From Rhipicephalus microplus (Eukaryota > Arthropoda > Arachnida > Ixodida > Ixodidae), in the NCBI RefSeq assembly GCF_043290135.1, contig NC_134701.1, forward strand, positions 199,004,101 through 199,068,100: a stretch of 64,000 nucleotides of DNA, read 5' to 3'. The notes beneath the pieces were generated by a model. The model was not told where the DNA came from, ran no database searches, and was given only the letters and a program-made list of their open reading frames with translations. Shown here piece by piece: positions 34,911 to 47,618 of this stretch; positions within the stretch are counted from its first letter, which is position 1, and every line of letters starts with the position of its first letter. Position numbers and translations under genes: made by a program.

Positions 34911-36689
34911 ATAAGGCTGCCTGTTCGAGGTACGAGGCTTCTGTTAGCAAAATCAAACCGCTTATTCGTTATGATGAAACTTCGTTATGATGAAAGTTCT
35001 GATGAAGGCAATAGTAACTCCTTAAAACTTCATAACCCACATATTGTCGGAACAATTTAAAACGGGCCTGTGCACCTATATGCATGAGCATATATCTGGC
35101 ACGTCGGCAACCATTGCGTGATCAGAATGCGAGCTCGTTAGTGAGCGCCGCCCGGTTGTTTGTATGTATTTTGGCGCCAATCGTAGTAAAGAGCCAGTGG
35201 GGCTAAAGTGAGCGACGCGGTCTCAAGGAGAGTGCATGCAGTACCACTTACCGTATCTGTGCATTCCTGCATTACACGCGCAAGTGACTAACCCTACGGT
35301 TACCCTGCCGTTTTAAACTTTCGTATATACGTATACATGTAGTTATGTATGTGCATGGTGGGCACATAAAGGAAATCCACGCATCCTCACGAAGTGAATC
35401 ATGACTATAGATATCTTGGGCGAAGCTCGGTTCTAAGGTTCATAGTGTCTACATTGAAGTCGCCAATAAGTATAAAGGGCTTATGCTTTCACGTGTTTTA
35501 TACTGTTGCATCATAATTATGATTTATATTAGTCTCTGGTGTCAGCTTTTTGTGTGCCTGTGTCTCACATGTTTCGACTGACCCATACGTTATCCGAACG
35601 TTGCTCCATTTAATGTAGCCATGGCGATCGCCACCGACCAAGCCCCACCCTTAATGTGCTTCGTTCCTATAATAATGTGAAATGAAGGACCCCAGTGCGT
35701 TCACATACATAAAGGGCTGTATATTAACAGATTAGATATAATGAAACATAAAATAATCAAAAGAAAGCCTCTGCCCGCACCATAGAACTAAATGTATGCA
35801 GTCTTTTCAAGTTCAACGCTCGACTATTGGTAAACGTGTTCTTGTATTCGGAAAACGCAACATGAGCCCAATCTGCGCGCTATAGCTCGGTTCCGGGTTT
35901 GTCCGAAGCAGGCCAAACACTAACCACCACAGGCACTTGTTCTTTGTGACAACCAACAGCTCGCGACGTTTATGATATCAGATTTATTACCTATATCTTA
36001 AAGGATTGCGCACTTTTATTTGTTTGCTCATATTCGACTTGCTACTTGCGCGGAGGGGATCATCAGCTGTAGATTAACTATCGCGCGCTTTGGAAATATT
36101 CAATATACTCCCTGTAGGGCGTTTATTCCTGTGTTCATGTCCGATTCTTTTCGCGGTTATTTTGACAGTACCTATGTTAGGCTCACCATAATTCCACACC
36201 GGCACTTGGCTATGTTCGCTTTGTACACCGTGGTCAAACCTGAATGAAAGTATCCTTTAGAGGATGCTTCAGCCTATACGAAAATCGCTGCATGCGTGCG
36301 CGCTTTCTGGCGCTTTCCTGCTGTGTCTCAGGGCCTTGTTGGCTGTGCGTCAACGTCATTCCTATACAAAGGCGAAAACATAAATAGATAATGAGTTCTT
36401 TTATGTAGTGGTCGTATGTTATGGTATTAACGTGCGTGACCAGTGCAAACAGAAACAGCAATGACATGGTGAAACTTTTAACGCCTCTCCCTTGCTCATA
36501 ACCAATTGTCCTAGTGTGTGCTGCTTGTCGTCGAGAAGTAGTTTTCAGTGGCAGAATTTCCTCACCCCAAAAAAAAGAAAAGGGAACAACCAAACATTAT
36601 TGCTTAGAGCGCACGGAATTCCCCTTGCCACATTCTAGACCTAACTGGGCACAGGCAGTTATACATTAAGACTTCTGCAGACGCGGACG
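34911..36689. other. Intronic stretch: no gene recognised
   Basis: No recognisable repeat, RNA or coding frame. Confidence 0.5.
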
Positions 36690-37010
36690 TATACCCCAAC
36701 CCGGTCGTCATGAATAAAATTAATCCGGACTGCGGAGTTTCGATTTATTGTAGAAAGTGTGGGGGCTAGCTCAATTTCGAACACGTGCTCTGGCACTGCT
36801 CGGCAATGGCCGGTGCAGTTTCTCACGGTGAACAGTGGTGGCAGCGAATGCGGCACAGTGACGCGCTGGCGGACCATCTCAGGGCTGTCCAGAGGGCCCG
36901 TGTGGCGGCAGAGGGGCTTGGCCTCTCTGTTCCGACGTGGGAGCAGCCAACATCAGTCCTGAATTGATCCTCAGGACTTCTATAAAGTTCTCCAAACCAT
37001 ACCATACCGT
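36690..37010 (+). mobile_element. LINE 3' end (RNase H-family ORF2 C-terminus)
   Basis: After a frameshifted stretch corresponding to a Cys-containing LYP..NPDC...C motif (36690-36790), the plus frame reads EHVLWHCSAMAGA, EQWWQRMRHSDALADHLRAV and QRARVAAEGLGLSVPTWEQP, then stops at 36965. The tail contains ctataaagttc. The H-x-L-W-x-C and W...Q...VQRA pattern is the C-terminal end of tick LINE polyproteins as I recall them. The remnant is 5'-truncated and frameshifted. Confidence 0.75.
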
Positions 37011-38189
37011 ATATAAATCTTAGGTCTTCTGTTGCAGTTTCAGTGTGACATACAGCGAGTACTCCTTGGTATTCGATGATGGGCCAAGGCTTCGACTTCT
37101 TTGAAACGTTGCTTTAGTGTATTGGTATACGCGAACTAAACGTATTTGAAAGACAAGAATGTTGTTGCGGAAATTCAGGGCCGGAAGCTATGCCTGAAGG
37201 CTGTGGGGAAAGGGTGCGGGAAATTCGCGGTAAAATCTGATCGCACTAGAAAGGCTGGCATCGCCAGATGGAACGACTGGACGACCTCGAAGTGATCTAA
37301 ACTGACCACTCGAAACCGCTTCCTCGACCAAGCATCGACAGCCTGTATTCGTCCAATTTGCGCAAAAAGATCCTTGTCTATGCGACTTGGTAAACGAACG
37401 ATCGACTCGAGCGCGTGGTTAGTTCGCTTAAATACATCGTTATTTCTCCTGCAGTGTTTGCTGTCTACAGTTAGGCTATAGTCAGGGTGTCGTCGGTAGG
37501 CTGTATTTTATACGAGGTGCAAGTTTTAACGCGTATATCCCCGCAATATTAAGGGATGTGGTTCTCAATTACCGTCCAACACAGTTATTCCCAAAGAGGG
37601 TGTAGTGATTCATGTGCGCGCGCTGACCATCAACTAAAGTTGGTATAGTGTCTCCATCTCTGGGTGCTGCGCATAAGGAAGCCGTGGTCTTATTGTTCCG
37701 CATGCTCTGCTAAAGCTTGCGTCTTTTTTTTTCATTGGTTTTTCTTTGTCTCATCAGTTATGGCTTCTATCATCGACAGAGAACCACGTCATGAATATAG
37801 GATGTTTCTCGACCCCTGTTAGAATTAGAGCGACGCCCCGAGAACTAATAGCTCCCATTCACTAAGCCTGCGACGTGTATGCCGTGTAAATTTGGTTCAA
37901 GAACCTGCCCAGTCACTCCACATGCTGTTACTACAGTAATGCTCTCTCTCCGAGACAAAATTTATTTTTTTTTGTTCGCTTTGTTGCTCTGAAACCCATG
38001 CGTCGTCTGTATACAGCTGCTCCAGCGTAGAATAGAAGACCTTTACGTTAGTACGACGCAATATAAGATGAACTAAAAGTACACCTCCGCACATGCCCGC
38101 ACTGCCATTGCCTGTTCTGCAATGGTTCGTCGACACAACCATTGAGGCTTTCATCTGCTAACGAGGCCGAAGGCATCTGCTGTACCTTC
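37011..38189. other. Intronic stretch: no gene recognised
   Basis: No recognisable repeat or coding frame. A T-run lies near 37723-37733. Confidence 0.5.
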
Positions 38190-38285
38190 TTCCTTTTTAT
38201 TCCTCATTCCCCTTCCCCCGGTGTAGGATAGCAAACCGGACGCTCGTCTCGTCTACCTTCCTGACTTCCCTTCGTCATCTTCCTC
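38190..38285 (+). repeat. Dispersed pyrimidine-rich repeat, copy 3
   Basis: Contains ttcctcattccccttccccc and gtgtaggatagcaaaccgga followed by a pyrimidine-rich end, matching 20524 in order. Confidence 0.65.
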
Positions 38286-40602
38286 CTCAAGCAAACCACA
38301 CGCACCACCGTGAGTTTGAAGAATGGTCAATATAACAGCTTCATTCTTAGACATATTCTCATTTAGCCACCTTTTGGCTGGTATTTATGCGGAGATAAGG
38401 AGTGTTAACTCGGATAGGTGGAATCCTCGCGAAAGCTGTCAGCAGTCATTAACTAGGTGTGGCCAAATCTTTTTTTTGGTTCACGGGAGAACCACGTGAA
38501 TGTGAGGAAGGGCAGGACAACGATGGGCCATTGGGCCGCTGTAGATGGCCGGATACCTTTGCGTTTCACTGGTCCCTCTCGCCCAGTCAGCTACCCGAAG
38601 CTGCAGCGGCATTTGCGAGCTACGCAGACCATTCTCCCATCGCTTTTGGTATTCTTACTATTGCTGCTAGTGCTTGGGTTCGTTAGAGCACATTATAACG
38701 ACCTGATTAAAGTCTGTTTTGCTGCTAGGAGATAAGTTACAGAGAGGGCAGCTTTCGCCACGCGTTATAATGTAGAGATTGAAAGGAGTCATGACTGCGG
38801 TCGTCTGAAGTGTGGGCTCGTGCTCACTCAGATTTATGCGGTGGGGGGCAGGGGTTATACGCTATAGGAGGGAGTTTTTGTGGACAAATGCAAGACGTTG
38901 GTTGTTGAGCGGCTGATCACTGGCGCTGCGAAGTGAAAGCAGGTGGCATTCAGCTGGGAGGATGAGCGCGTCGTCGCGTACAAGCACGAATCGTGCAGCG
39001 GGCAAACGACGGTATCATCGGTGCGCAGACTTCTGCCGACACAGCGCACTGGCTCCCCTTGGCGTCGCCGCACTTCGCTACCCTGTCGTCGCATTGGCTG
39101 CATGCCTGCGTGGCTCTGAAGCGTTGAGGTCACGTGTCCTCCACTTCGTTGTCACCGCAGATCTGCACTGAAGCTCAAGCTACGTGGCATTCGCGTCGAT
39201 GACTTTCAAGCGTCGGGCGCTTGGCCTCCGCGTATAGCGGAGGCACCGTCCTGTCAACGATCTAACCGCTTATCACGCTTACAAGCCGCGATGTAACGCT
39301 ATTAAATCGGGGATCAGTGTCAACAACGAATGCCTATTCCGGCACCGTTCACTTACCTCTATTACTTCGAAAAAAGTTCACTAAATGAACTGTCCACACC
39401 AGTTCACGTTGATTGGGTATATCTCGAAACGAAGAGACAGCGCTGATCGTCGCTGTTGGCTATGAAGCCATGACCCAACCAGCGTGTCCTGACTCGGTAT
39501 ACGTTCCGCTTCTGCGAAAAATCACACCGCCTGCCCCATTTCTCAAGCTGCTAGTCGTGACTTCAGAAATAACAAACAGCGAAAAGGAGCGAAGTTGCCA
39601 GGATCAACATACAGGTTCTCCGTGGAGGATGTCTCATGCGCCAACATTGTCAAAGTACGCAAAACCATGCCGTTCATGCGCGACGTGACATTGTCAAATC
39701 GAGGAATGTGTGGTTTTTTTTTGTATTCCCGAAAATGATGGACACCAGAAAACAATTCACATTTTTGCTTTTATTGAGTGCCGATACTATTTTTTTTCAA
39801 CTTAAAAACATAACTTATCAACTTGAATTGACCAAACGTGTTTTTCTTCCGAGTATACTGATTAGTAGATTTAGCTTAAGTGTACTGCCCTACGCGTTGT
39901 ATAGGGGGTTGAATTCGTCATGCTCCGCGCATGATTTCAGCCCACTGGCTCCACTCGAGGCATCGTTCTCAGTCGCGGTCTCCGGGGCATAAGAAACGTT
40001 CACGTGTCTGCGAACGCGCCCACGTTCTTGGCAGCTCACCGTCGTTTGTGTTCCAGGACCTCGGCTCGAGGTCGTCGAGGCAGCGTCGGCCAAATGCATG
40101 CAGCGTGACGGCACTTTCGCTTGGCGGGGAACGCGACATGATTGCCGCTCGATCGTTGAGCCTCTGGCGGTTCGACTTTACGAAGAGACCTTGCAAACTG
40201 CTTTTTTTCTTTTCGTGGTTTATACTACGCACGTCGTCGCCACGGGATATGACGGAGCAAGTCACCCCAATGACATTTTGACGTGAGTAGAGACACAGGT
40301 GATCTCCGCCTACGGTATAAGTTGAGAATATAGAGTTGGTCTCGCGTGTGGCTTTTACCATTGCAATTAATACCGCTGGACGATTTGTGGGCGAGCTTTC
40401 CAGCGCACGGGCGCAGCAGAGTTCAATCGCCTAGCCACGGGTGCTCGACATGTTGCTCCTTCGAGAAATGCCCTCCCCTCCCCCTTTTATTTTCCGTACG
40501 TGGCTACTGACGACAGAGCTTGATCTAGCGTTTCTCCCGCGCCTTCTCTTTCGCAGAAGTAAGGAAATGAAATGCACGCGCAGGCCGGCAGGCGCTGGCA
40601 AG
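38286..40602. other. Intronic stretch: no gene recognised
   Basis: Mixed composition with a CpG-richer part at 39930-40260. Overlapping open frames there lack domains. Confidence 0.45.
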
Positions 40603-40786
40603 ACATACATACATACATACATACATACATACATACATACATGATACATACATACATACATACATACATACATACATACATACATACATACATACATACA
40701 TACATGATACATACATACATACATACATACATACATACATACATACATACATACATACATACATACATACATACATACATACATAC
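40603..40786. repeat. (ACAT)n tetranucleotide microsatellite, 184 bp
   Basis: About 46 units of acat, with two atgat interruptions (near 40641 and 40704). It produces spurious Tyr/Ile/His/Thr and Cys/Met/Tyr/Val repeat ORFs on both strands. Confidence 0.98.
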
Positions 40787-40993
40787 GCACACACATGCCT
40801 TCAGGTGAAGAGGATAAATATCATACAGTTTTAGACTAGTGGGTTAAGGTTACCGGGCCCATTATTTCTTTGATGCTGCAAGTCCGCTCTCACAAAAGAA
40901 AGCTAATAATTGAAGCTCCCGACACGTGAATATAACCTTGACGGTTCCGCACGTACATTTGATAAAGTATTCACCGAACCGGCAGTCTGGCAT

Positions 40994-41370
40994 TTATTAT
41001 TTCATTACAGCGAAAGCTGTTATGAGATCACAACTCGGGTCACGCGCAGTTGCACGTTGTCCGCCGCCGCGGCCGGTGTCCGTAACATCGCGCGAAATTT
41101 GAAAAAAAAAAAAAAAACTTGCACCAATGACACAGTGGTGCTTGAACCCGGGTCTGCTGGGTGCCAGCCCAATATTCTACCACTGAGTTACGCCGGTGCT
41201 TGTAACTTGCCGTCACAGTTGCCTTAGGCAGGCATATGACCTAGCACGTATGGCACAGTGGGGCTCGATTCCGGGTGCGCTGGGTGCCAGCCCAGTATTT
41301 TTCCACTGAGTTACTCCGGTGCTTGTGAGTTGTTGTCAAGTTTGCCTTAGGCAGGCATGATGTCGGGAAA
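40994..41370 (-). mobile_element. Dimeric tRNA-Gly/Ala-like SINE
   Basis: Two tRNA-like units lie on the minus strand, at about 41131-41203 and 41254-41326, with the same landmark 123 bp apart. Unit 1 reads taactcagtggtagaatatt (A box), then ggctggcaccc at the anticodon position, then gacccgggttcaagc (B box). This resembles tRNA-Gly, but the anticodon-equivalent is GGC. Each unit is followed by ttgccttaggcaggcat. Left of unit 1 are a 16-base A-run and a body containing gcgaaagctgttatgagatc, taken as the 3' part of the SINE. Confidence 0.7.
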
Positions 41371-42559
41371 GCAATCGCATTAATACGACTTATAAAGCGC
41401 TTTAAAACAGCGAAAGAACAAGCAGTCATCGCACAATGCGAATAGCGTAACGGCTGGGCCGTCCAATGCTCCAACCCATTACAAAATCTTGTTCTTGTTT
41501 CCCTATTAACTGTGGCGCATACCCACTTCAGCCTTGATTCCTCATCGTGGACAATTGGCACGAAATTCCTTGCAAGTGTTTAGCGGATACCACGCTTCTC
41601 AGAATAATGACGAAAAATAGCATAGCGAATGTCGGCCTACTACCCAGAAGCTTATTATTAATGCCCTAGTGGTTACCAAGCAAGTGTACTTGAAGTAGTT
41701 ACCCAATGAGTGTTTTGAAAAGGCCATGAAAGGCCGCTCTTCTAGCTTTCGCTGTGACTGTGCTGCGCCTACCACGCACGCCTGGCGTTTTTTTTTTTTT
41801 CTGGGATGCCCATTTCGTTTCGAGTTAACGCACTCTAACTAGCAATCGATGAGGAAAACACGTGCTGAGGAAATATGTTTTGAGGAAAACAGGGTGATCG
41901 AATGCATGCGCTTGCCCGCATGGAGTGTTACAAGCGCGTGTGCAAACGGCTGTGCTTGTTGGTGGTATACGGTCGTGTTGCAATATTCGAACACATGCGC
42001 GTAATTCATTTCACCGCGCGCTCATTGCCCGGGTTCCTACGTCATCATGTATGCGACGCATTGGTCGCGGCCGGATTGTCCCCGCAGTTACGAAACCTCC
42101 CCCGAGCACCTTAAACACTCGCTCTCTTGGTATACACCATTCTTGCACCGTGGTCACACACACAGCGCTCGCTGCACGCCATTTCGGGGAATCGAGGGAA
42201 GCTTTTCACCGCAAGCCTGCCTGCGAGGGAATTACTGAAGGTTGTATTGCTCGCGGTGAAGTCGATGAATCTGGTACTACCCTGTGGTAAAGAGAAGAAA
42301 AAAAGATTACTAAATAGTATTTCCAAGCTCCAGCGCACCTGGACAAGTAGATGTCAAAGCAAGCCTTGCTGCTCTCACTCTCTCATGCTTTGCATCAATA
42401 TGTTTGGCTGTCTGTAATATTCAGACTACAAACAGCTCGGAAAATTGAAAAGGACGTAGACAACTGAATAATACACACTCACAGAGCTGGCGTAATGGCA
42501 GTCATCATGACAGCCACGCAGAAACGGTGGCAATGCGTTCTAACAATATTGTTAGGATC
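41371..42559. other. Intronic stretch: no gene recognised
   Basis: No recognisable repeat or coding frame. A T-run occurs at 41789-41800. Confidence 0.45.
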
Positions 42560-42569
42560 CGGCGATCGG

Positions 42570-42851
42570 TCCATAAGCTTGCTCACGGTTCCCCTTCAAG
42601 GGTGGGATGCGATGGTTTATTGCAGCCCCCCCTCCCCCCATTAAGTTTGTATGGCAATGTATGCCGCAATCACGGCCACTCCCGTGTACAAGCATATAAG
42701 TCAGGCGCTCAACCATAAATTTTTTTCGAGGGGAGCACCTCCTTGATTTCGGGGGAGGGGACCCCATTGAAATGGCCATTTTGCACTCTCTATGCCATGG
42801 CGAAAAAAATTGGGGGAGGGGGCACGGTGTGCCGCCCCCTGGCTACGCCCT
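42570..42851 (+). mobile_element. Dispersed DNA-element-like repeat, copy A
   Basis: Contains ggttccccttcaagggtggg and gcagccccccctcccccca, also present in inverted orientation at 49700-49840. The right end ccctggctacgccctcg resembles a hAT-type terminus. No transposase is visible. Confidence 0.45.
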
Positions 42852-43274
42852 CGCTTTGGTTCGCTCCGTCAGGGAAGATAGTTCTCGAAAGCAATGGACT
42901 ATCCTATTATGTGATTCAGAATCATGTCGGGGCCATAAAAGGTTGCATGAATTTTACGTGAAAGGACGGATGCTAATGAAATCGCAAACGCAGTGTGGTG
43001 CGCAGACATTTCGCTCCTCTTGCACATAGGTGATGTGCTGCTAGAGCTCCTGTTGCCGCTAGAACGCAGCATCGCCGTTAGAGTTGCGCAAACAGAAAGA
43101 TATGCCGACATCCGGTAAACTGTAACATATACACCGACAGCCGACACACTAAGCCGGAGGGCGGGCGACCACGAATCGTTGCGTGCAGACTGTTCCGTCC
43201 GGTTCTTTGTTGGCGCTGTTCTGCGAGTGTGCGGCTTCCTTTCCTTTCACGCAAGAGCGGTCGAGTGTCTAAGG

Positions 43275-43491
43275 CCCGTATTCACAAACGCTCCTCGACT
43301 CTACTTTCACCCTTCACTTGACAGAGTTGAGCACTGCGCCGCCGCTCGGCTGAAAATGGCGCCGCGCTGCTCAAGAATCGCAGCAGATTATCGCTGATAT
43401 GCAGTGACTTGTCGTGACTACAGGCGGCGCAACCATCGGTTTTCTCAAGTGAAGGTGGAGTGTTGAGTCGAGGAACGTTCTAGAATACGGG
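43275..43491. mobile_element. MITE, copy 1 (217 bp, long terminal inverted repeats)
   Basis: The left end cccgtattcacaaacgctcc and the right end, read in reverse, cccgtattctagaacgttcc, pair as inverted repeats. They continue inward through CTCGACTC to CACCCTTCACTTGA, about 55 bp in all with mismatches. The internal part is non-coding. It is strongly similar along its length to 46338-46553. No clear target-site duplication was found. Confidence 0.85.
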
Positions 43492-46337
43492 GGTAAATGG
43501 CGGTGGAGCTCAGAGCGGAAGAACGGAGTGGCTCGCACATTAGACACGCACGAATCTTTGGCGGCTTGTGCGCCATCTACCGGGCCCTCGGCGAGGCACG
43601 TGCAGACCGTGCGACGACCCTCATTGACAGGAGGCAGTTTCCGTGCAAGTTCCTTCTCAGCCTATCATTGCGCGCCATTTGTCTATCGCCGTGCTCCCGT
43701 TACGTAAGAATATACTTCGTTTTCCATAAGAGCCTTCTTTTCTGGCATGTGCTCAGTGAAGAACGTTAGCCGAAAATTCAGGAGTTCCTTAGTGGGAAAG
43801 CAGGGGCAATAAAGCGGAGCTTGACTTATGCGTGTCTGACGTCATACGTCACACTTCCTGATTGAGGGTCGCATTTAATTGTGCTGGCGATAGGCTATGG
43901 TGTGGTGGACTTTAATGAGGTCCTGCAGAGCGTATGTCACCACGCAGATGTGATGTTCCGTGCAGGGAATTTTCGCCTGTCATTTCGAGCCAAAGGTAAA
44001 AAAGGGAATCCTTGTGATAATGCAGGGAATATCGGGAATGGTCCAATTTTCCTATAACGACCGATAATTAGCAGCCACAGTGCGTCTTCATCTGCTGTAA
44101 TCTGTTCTGGCTCATGCTCTACGAAAACATAGCCTTTGAAATCTGTTTCTGACATTTACACGGAACTATTTCTAGTTCACTATTGGTGTTAGACTTGAAG
44201 CCCACAATGTACAGTGCACTAACAGTATATGAAATAATAGTCATGCTTTTGTTGTGCGGAAGTGGAGGGGCTGGTCATGATTTTAAAAGTCGCCAGTACG
44301 CCGGACATGCGTAATTATAGTATGTGCATGCGTGGATAAGAGTGGAAATTAGTACTGTTGTGCAGGAAATTATGCTGGTAATTTCGTCAATGTTTGCCGG
44401 GGAAAATCTCCTAAATAGAGAATTATCATGTCTCTGAATGGGAATTCTTCGGTGAAGTACGGGAATGGGAATTCTTCGGTGATATCACTGCCACGCAGCG
44501 GGCCGCTCCCACCTAAGCACCGGAAGGCCTAGCATCTCGGCCGCATTGTGGGTCTGCTGGACAGCCCAAATATATGATGTGAAACAACCCACAGTGGATG
44601 TGAGGCCCAAACAAAATGTTTAACAATAGAATGATATCAACCGTAATTGTGATGGAACAATTCAAACTCCTAAAAGCACGAACCCTTTATACGAATTGGT
44701 GACTTCACCCTATACACAATAAGTACCTTAAGAGCTGTCTTTGTCGTCGAAGCTCACCGTCCGCTGTCACGGTGGTTGGAAAACCATTGCTATAGTCGAA
44801 ACGTGTGTGTATGTGAATAAAAAAAAGGTTTACAATAAACGAACAACAATGTAAATAATGTGAATAAATTGTTTACAATAAACGAACAACAATCATAATC
44901 GCGACAGAACAGTGCAAAACACATAGAAGCACAAACCCTTCATATTATAGTCGCAATGTATTCAACGTAGACATTGTGGACCTATATAGGACATAACTTA
45001 GCCTACCTTTTTATCACTTGCTTCGTCAAAATGCCTGGACTTTTCCTTTTTTTTTTTTCGTACGATGCCTAAATGTAGGAGCTATAAATGTATTGCTTAT
45101 AAAAAAGAATTGTACGTTGGCGTTGAAGACTGCGGTCTTGTTGCCTCGCCGTTTGATTATATACTTATATTTGTTCGTCACTACAACACGGCGGTCATTG
45201 TCGAGCCACGGATATGACGCGATTTCTATATTCTACAGTCATATTAGGGTAGTTTATAATAATTAAAGAACAACAAGGGACTCGCGATCACAGCTTGACA
45301 CAGCTTGGTTACGAAAATTCAGGCTGCCAGGATGCACTAATAGCCCATTGCAATGTGTTCACTTGCGCCTTCACTTCCCTATTGATGAGTTATTTTTGTT
45401 TTCCGATTGATGTTTGGATCAGCGAACTCAGTAAATGCAGCGAGCGATAACCTAAATGTGCGGCCCAACCATCGTGGAAGTTTGAGTTGTCGCAATCACA
45501 GTTCTCTTCCTGCATCCTCGCTTACTTCCCACGGATTTCGTAATTTGACCCACCTAGTCGCCAGTACGCGAGTTGAATGTGCTCTCTCATTAGCTGAATT
45601 TGACACATTGGTTGATTTTTTACTTTAATATTAATTGCTTCGATGCCAGACCGTGTTGCAGATGCTGCAAAGCACCAACCATGAAAAGCCTAGCAGCATA
45701 TGTATATTTCCTTTTCAAAACTTACATATCGCGGATGCCATTGATCCCTGATCCTTGGTTAATGTTTGATAATGGTTAATATTTGTAGCTGACATACGTC
45801 ACAGACTATCAAGTGCAGCTTATGCGTTTTCACACCACTCGTGGTGGCTTCGCATTTCACATCTTGGTAGGGAACAAGTCGTCGTTCGCTTTTGTTACCT
45901 AGTAGGGAGAAAGTTAGAACGTTGGGCGTTTGCCGCGTATCCGTGTACAATGGGAAAGTAAAAGAAATAATATGTGACCTCTTTGTGTACGCTTGCGTCA
46001 ATTATTTTCGAGGCTCACGCATGAAGCGAGAGTCGGTTCACCTTGTGTTGCGTCGCTAAAGGTAAACATGTCTAAGCAACTCTACGTGAGGGCAAGCACG
46101 TTATCTTTACTTTGTAGCAGCACAGGCGTCTTTACGCGTGGGATTTGAACGGAGTCCAAGGACGTCACTTCCCACCTCGCTGCCGAGAATTTGCGTAATC
46201 TGCAGTGCTTATCCCGAGGCGGCTATTGTTGGCTATCTCATCGCTCAGCCGAGGCTGCGTTGTGTAATGCCGAGGCCCCGTTGTGTAATTGATGCAAGAA
46301 AAGCTGCGCAAGGACGCGTCCTCGAGCCTTATTTACG
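43492..46337. other. Intronic stretch between MITE copies: no gene recognised
   Basis: Contains the short tandem block gggaattcttcggtga at about 44441 and 44468, and a diverged duplication of about 250 bp (44605-44700 against 44850-44945, sharing tttacaataaacgaacaaca at its edge). No coding frame is recognised. Confidence 0.5.
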
Positions 46338-46553
46338 CCCGTATTCACAAACGCTACCCGACTCGACTTCCACCCTTCACTTGACAGAGTTGAGCACTGC
46401 GCCACCGCTCGGTTCAAAATGACGCTGCGCTACTCAACAATCGCAGCACATTATTGCTGAAATGCAGTGACTTGCCGTGCCTAGAGATGGCGCTTTCGTC
46501 GGCTTTCTCAAGTGAAGGTGAAGCGTTGAGTGAAGGGACGTTCTAGAATACGG
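46338..46553. mobile_element. MITE, copy 2 (216 bp)
   Basis: Full-length relative of 43275-43491 in the same orientation, with the same inverted termini (cccgtattcacaaacgctac on the left, ctagaatacgg on the right). It lies about 2.85 kb away and differs by scattered substitutions, so it is an independent insertion or an old segmental copy. Confidence 0.85.
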
Positions 46554-46998
46554 AAGTTATCCGGCATTCCAGTGCACGCATTCGCCGTTGGGAAGTTGGC
46601 GCATGCGCTGTTTATGTCCGACGCCATTTCGCTTTCGCGCCCACATTAGAACGTTCTCGGTCCATTTCCAGAGCACGTTCCTGTTTGCTGCTCACTTTCA
46701 CTTGGAATGATTTCTACGTTCGGGCATTAATGTGGTCACGTATCTTATATGTACACGTTGCGCGTATACGAAACTGATGCCAGCACAGCCCTCGCGATTT
46801 TTTTTTCCTGCTTTCCGTCTCTTCCGCTCTCTCTTTCTCTCTTTAGCGTTTTGGCAACGTTCGCATTCCTCGAAGTATCTACGGGTCTATGGCAGGTGGC
46901 AAACCAAAGGTTTGTAGGAGCCAGCAGAAGGCCACTTCACAGCCAAGGCTATGCCAGGAAAATAGAAACGCGTGGTCACTTGCACGCGTGAAAAAAGA

Positions 46999-47267
46999 AA
47001 AGAAAAGATTGATTGATTGATTGATTGATTGATATGTGGGGTTTAAAGTCCCAAAACCACCATATGATTATGAGAGACGCCGTAGTGGAGGGCTCCGGAA
47101 ATTTTGACCACCTGGGGTTCTTTAACGTGCACCCAAATCTGAGCACACGGGCCTACAACATTTCCGCTTCCATCGGAAATGCAGCCGCCGTAGCCGGGAT
47201 TTGAACCCGCGACGTGCGGGTCAGCAGCCGAGTACCTTAGTCACTAGACCATCGCGGAAAGAAAAGA
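46999..47267 (-). mobile_element. Ruka-like SINE, full length, with 10-bp target-site duplication
   Basis: Flanked by identical aaagaaaaga at 46999-47008 and 47258-47267. On the minus strand it starts with a tRNA-like head (gatggtctagtgactaaggt), with B box gggttcaaatccc, then the conserved body, and ends in (gatt)n read from the plus strand at 47007-47032. It is the best-preserved copy in the window. Transcription would be by Pol III from the internal boxes, with mobilisation by a partner LINE (family knowledge). Confidence 0.92.
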
Positions 47268-47618
47268 GTAAGTTTTACTTTTTTCGGTGAGTCCTGGCTT
47301 GCTACGCGTATGTTACTCTCCTAAAAAGACGCGTTAACTATCTTGTGTGTCACTGGACTCTCAGAAGAAAACGTAATAGTCTCCAAGTAGAGTACACGTG
47401 ATTTTTTAAAGAGAGTCGCATATTTGGCAACACAGGACCTAATCAAATGACTCTCTTCATTATTCGAGTGGGCGCTAACTGATGTGGCTCGCTCGAGAAA
47501 GAAAAAAGCGAATGGCAGCGAAACTTTATTGAAAAGTGATCGCGTCACCGAAGTCGAAAAGCCATTATTGAATTTATCGTGCCGCAATGGCCCAGCAGCT
47601 AAGAGGGGCGGGGGATGT

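Noticed and set aside
40431..40808. Cys-Met-Tyr-Val and Tyr-Ile-His-Thr repeat ORFs
   Set aside because: They are translations of the (ACAT)n microsatellite on both strands.
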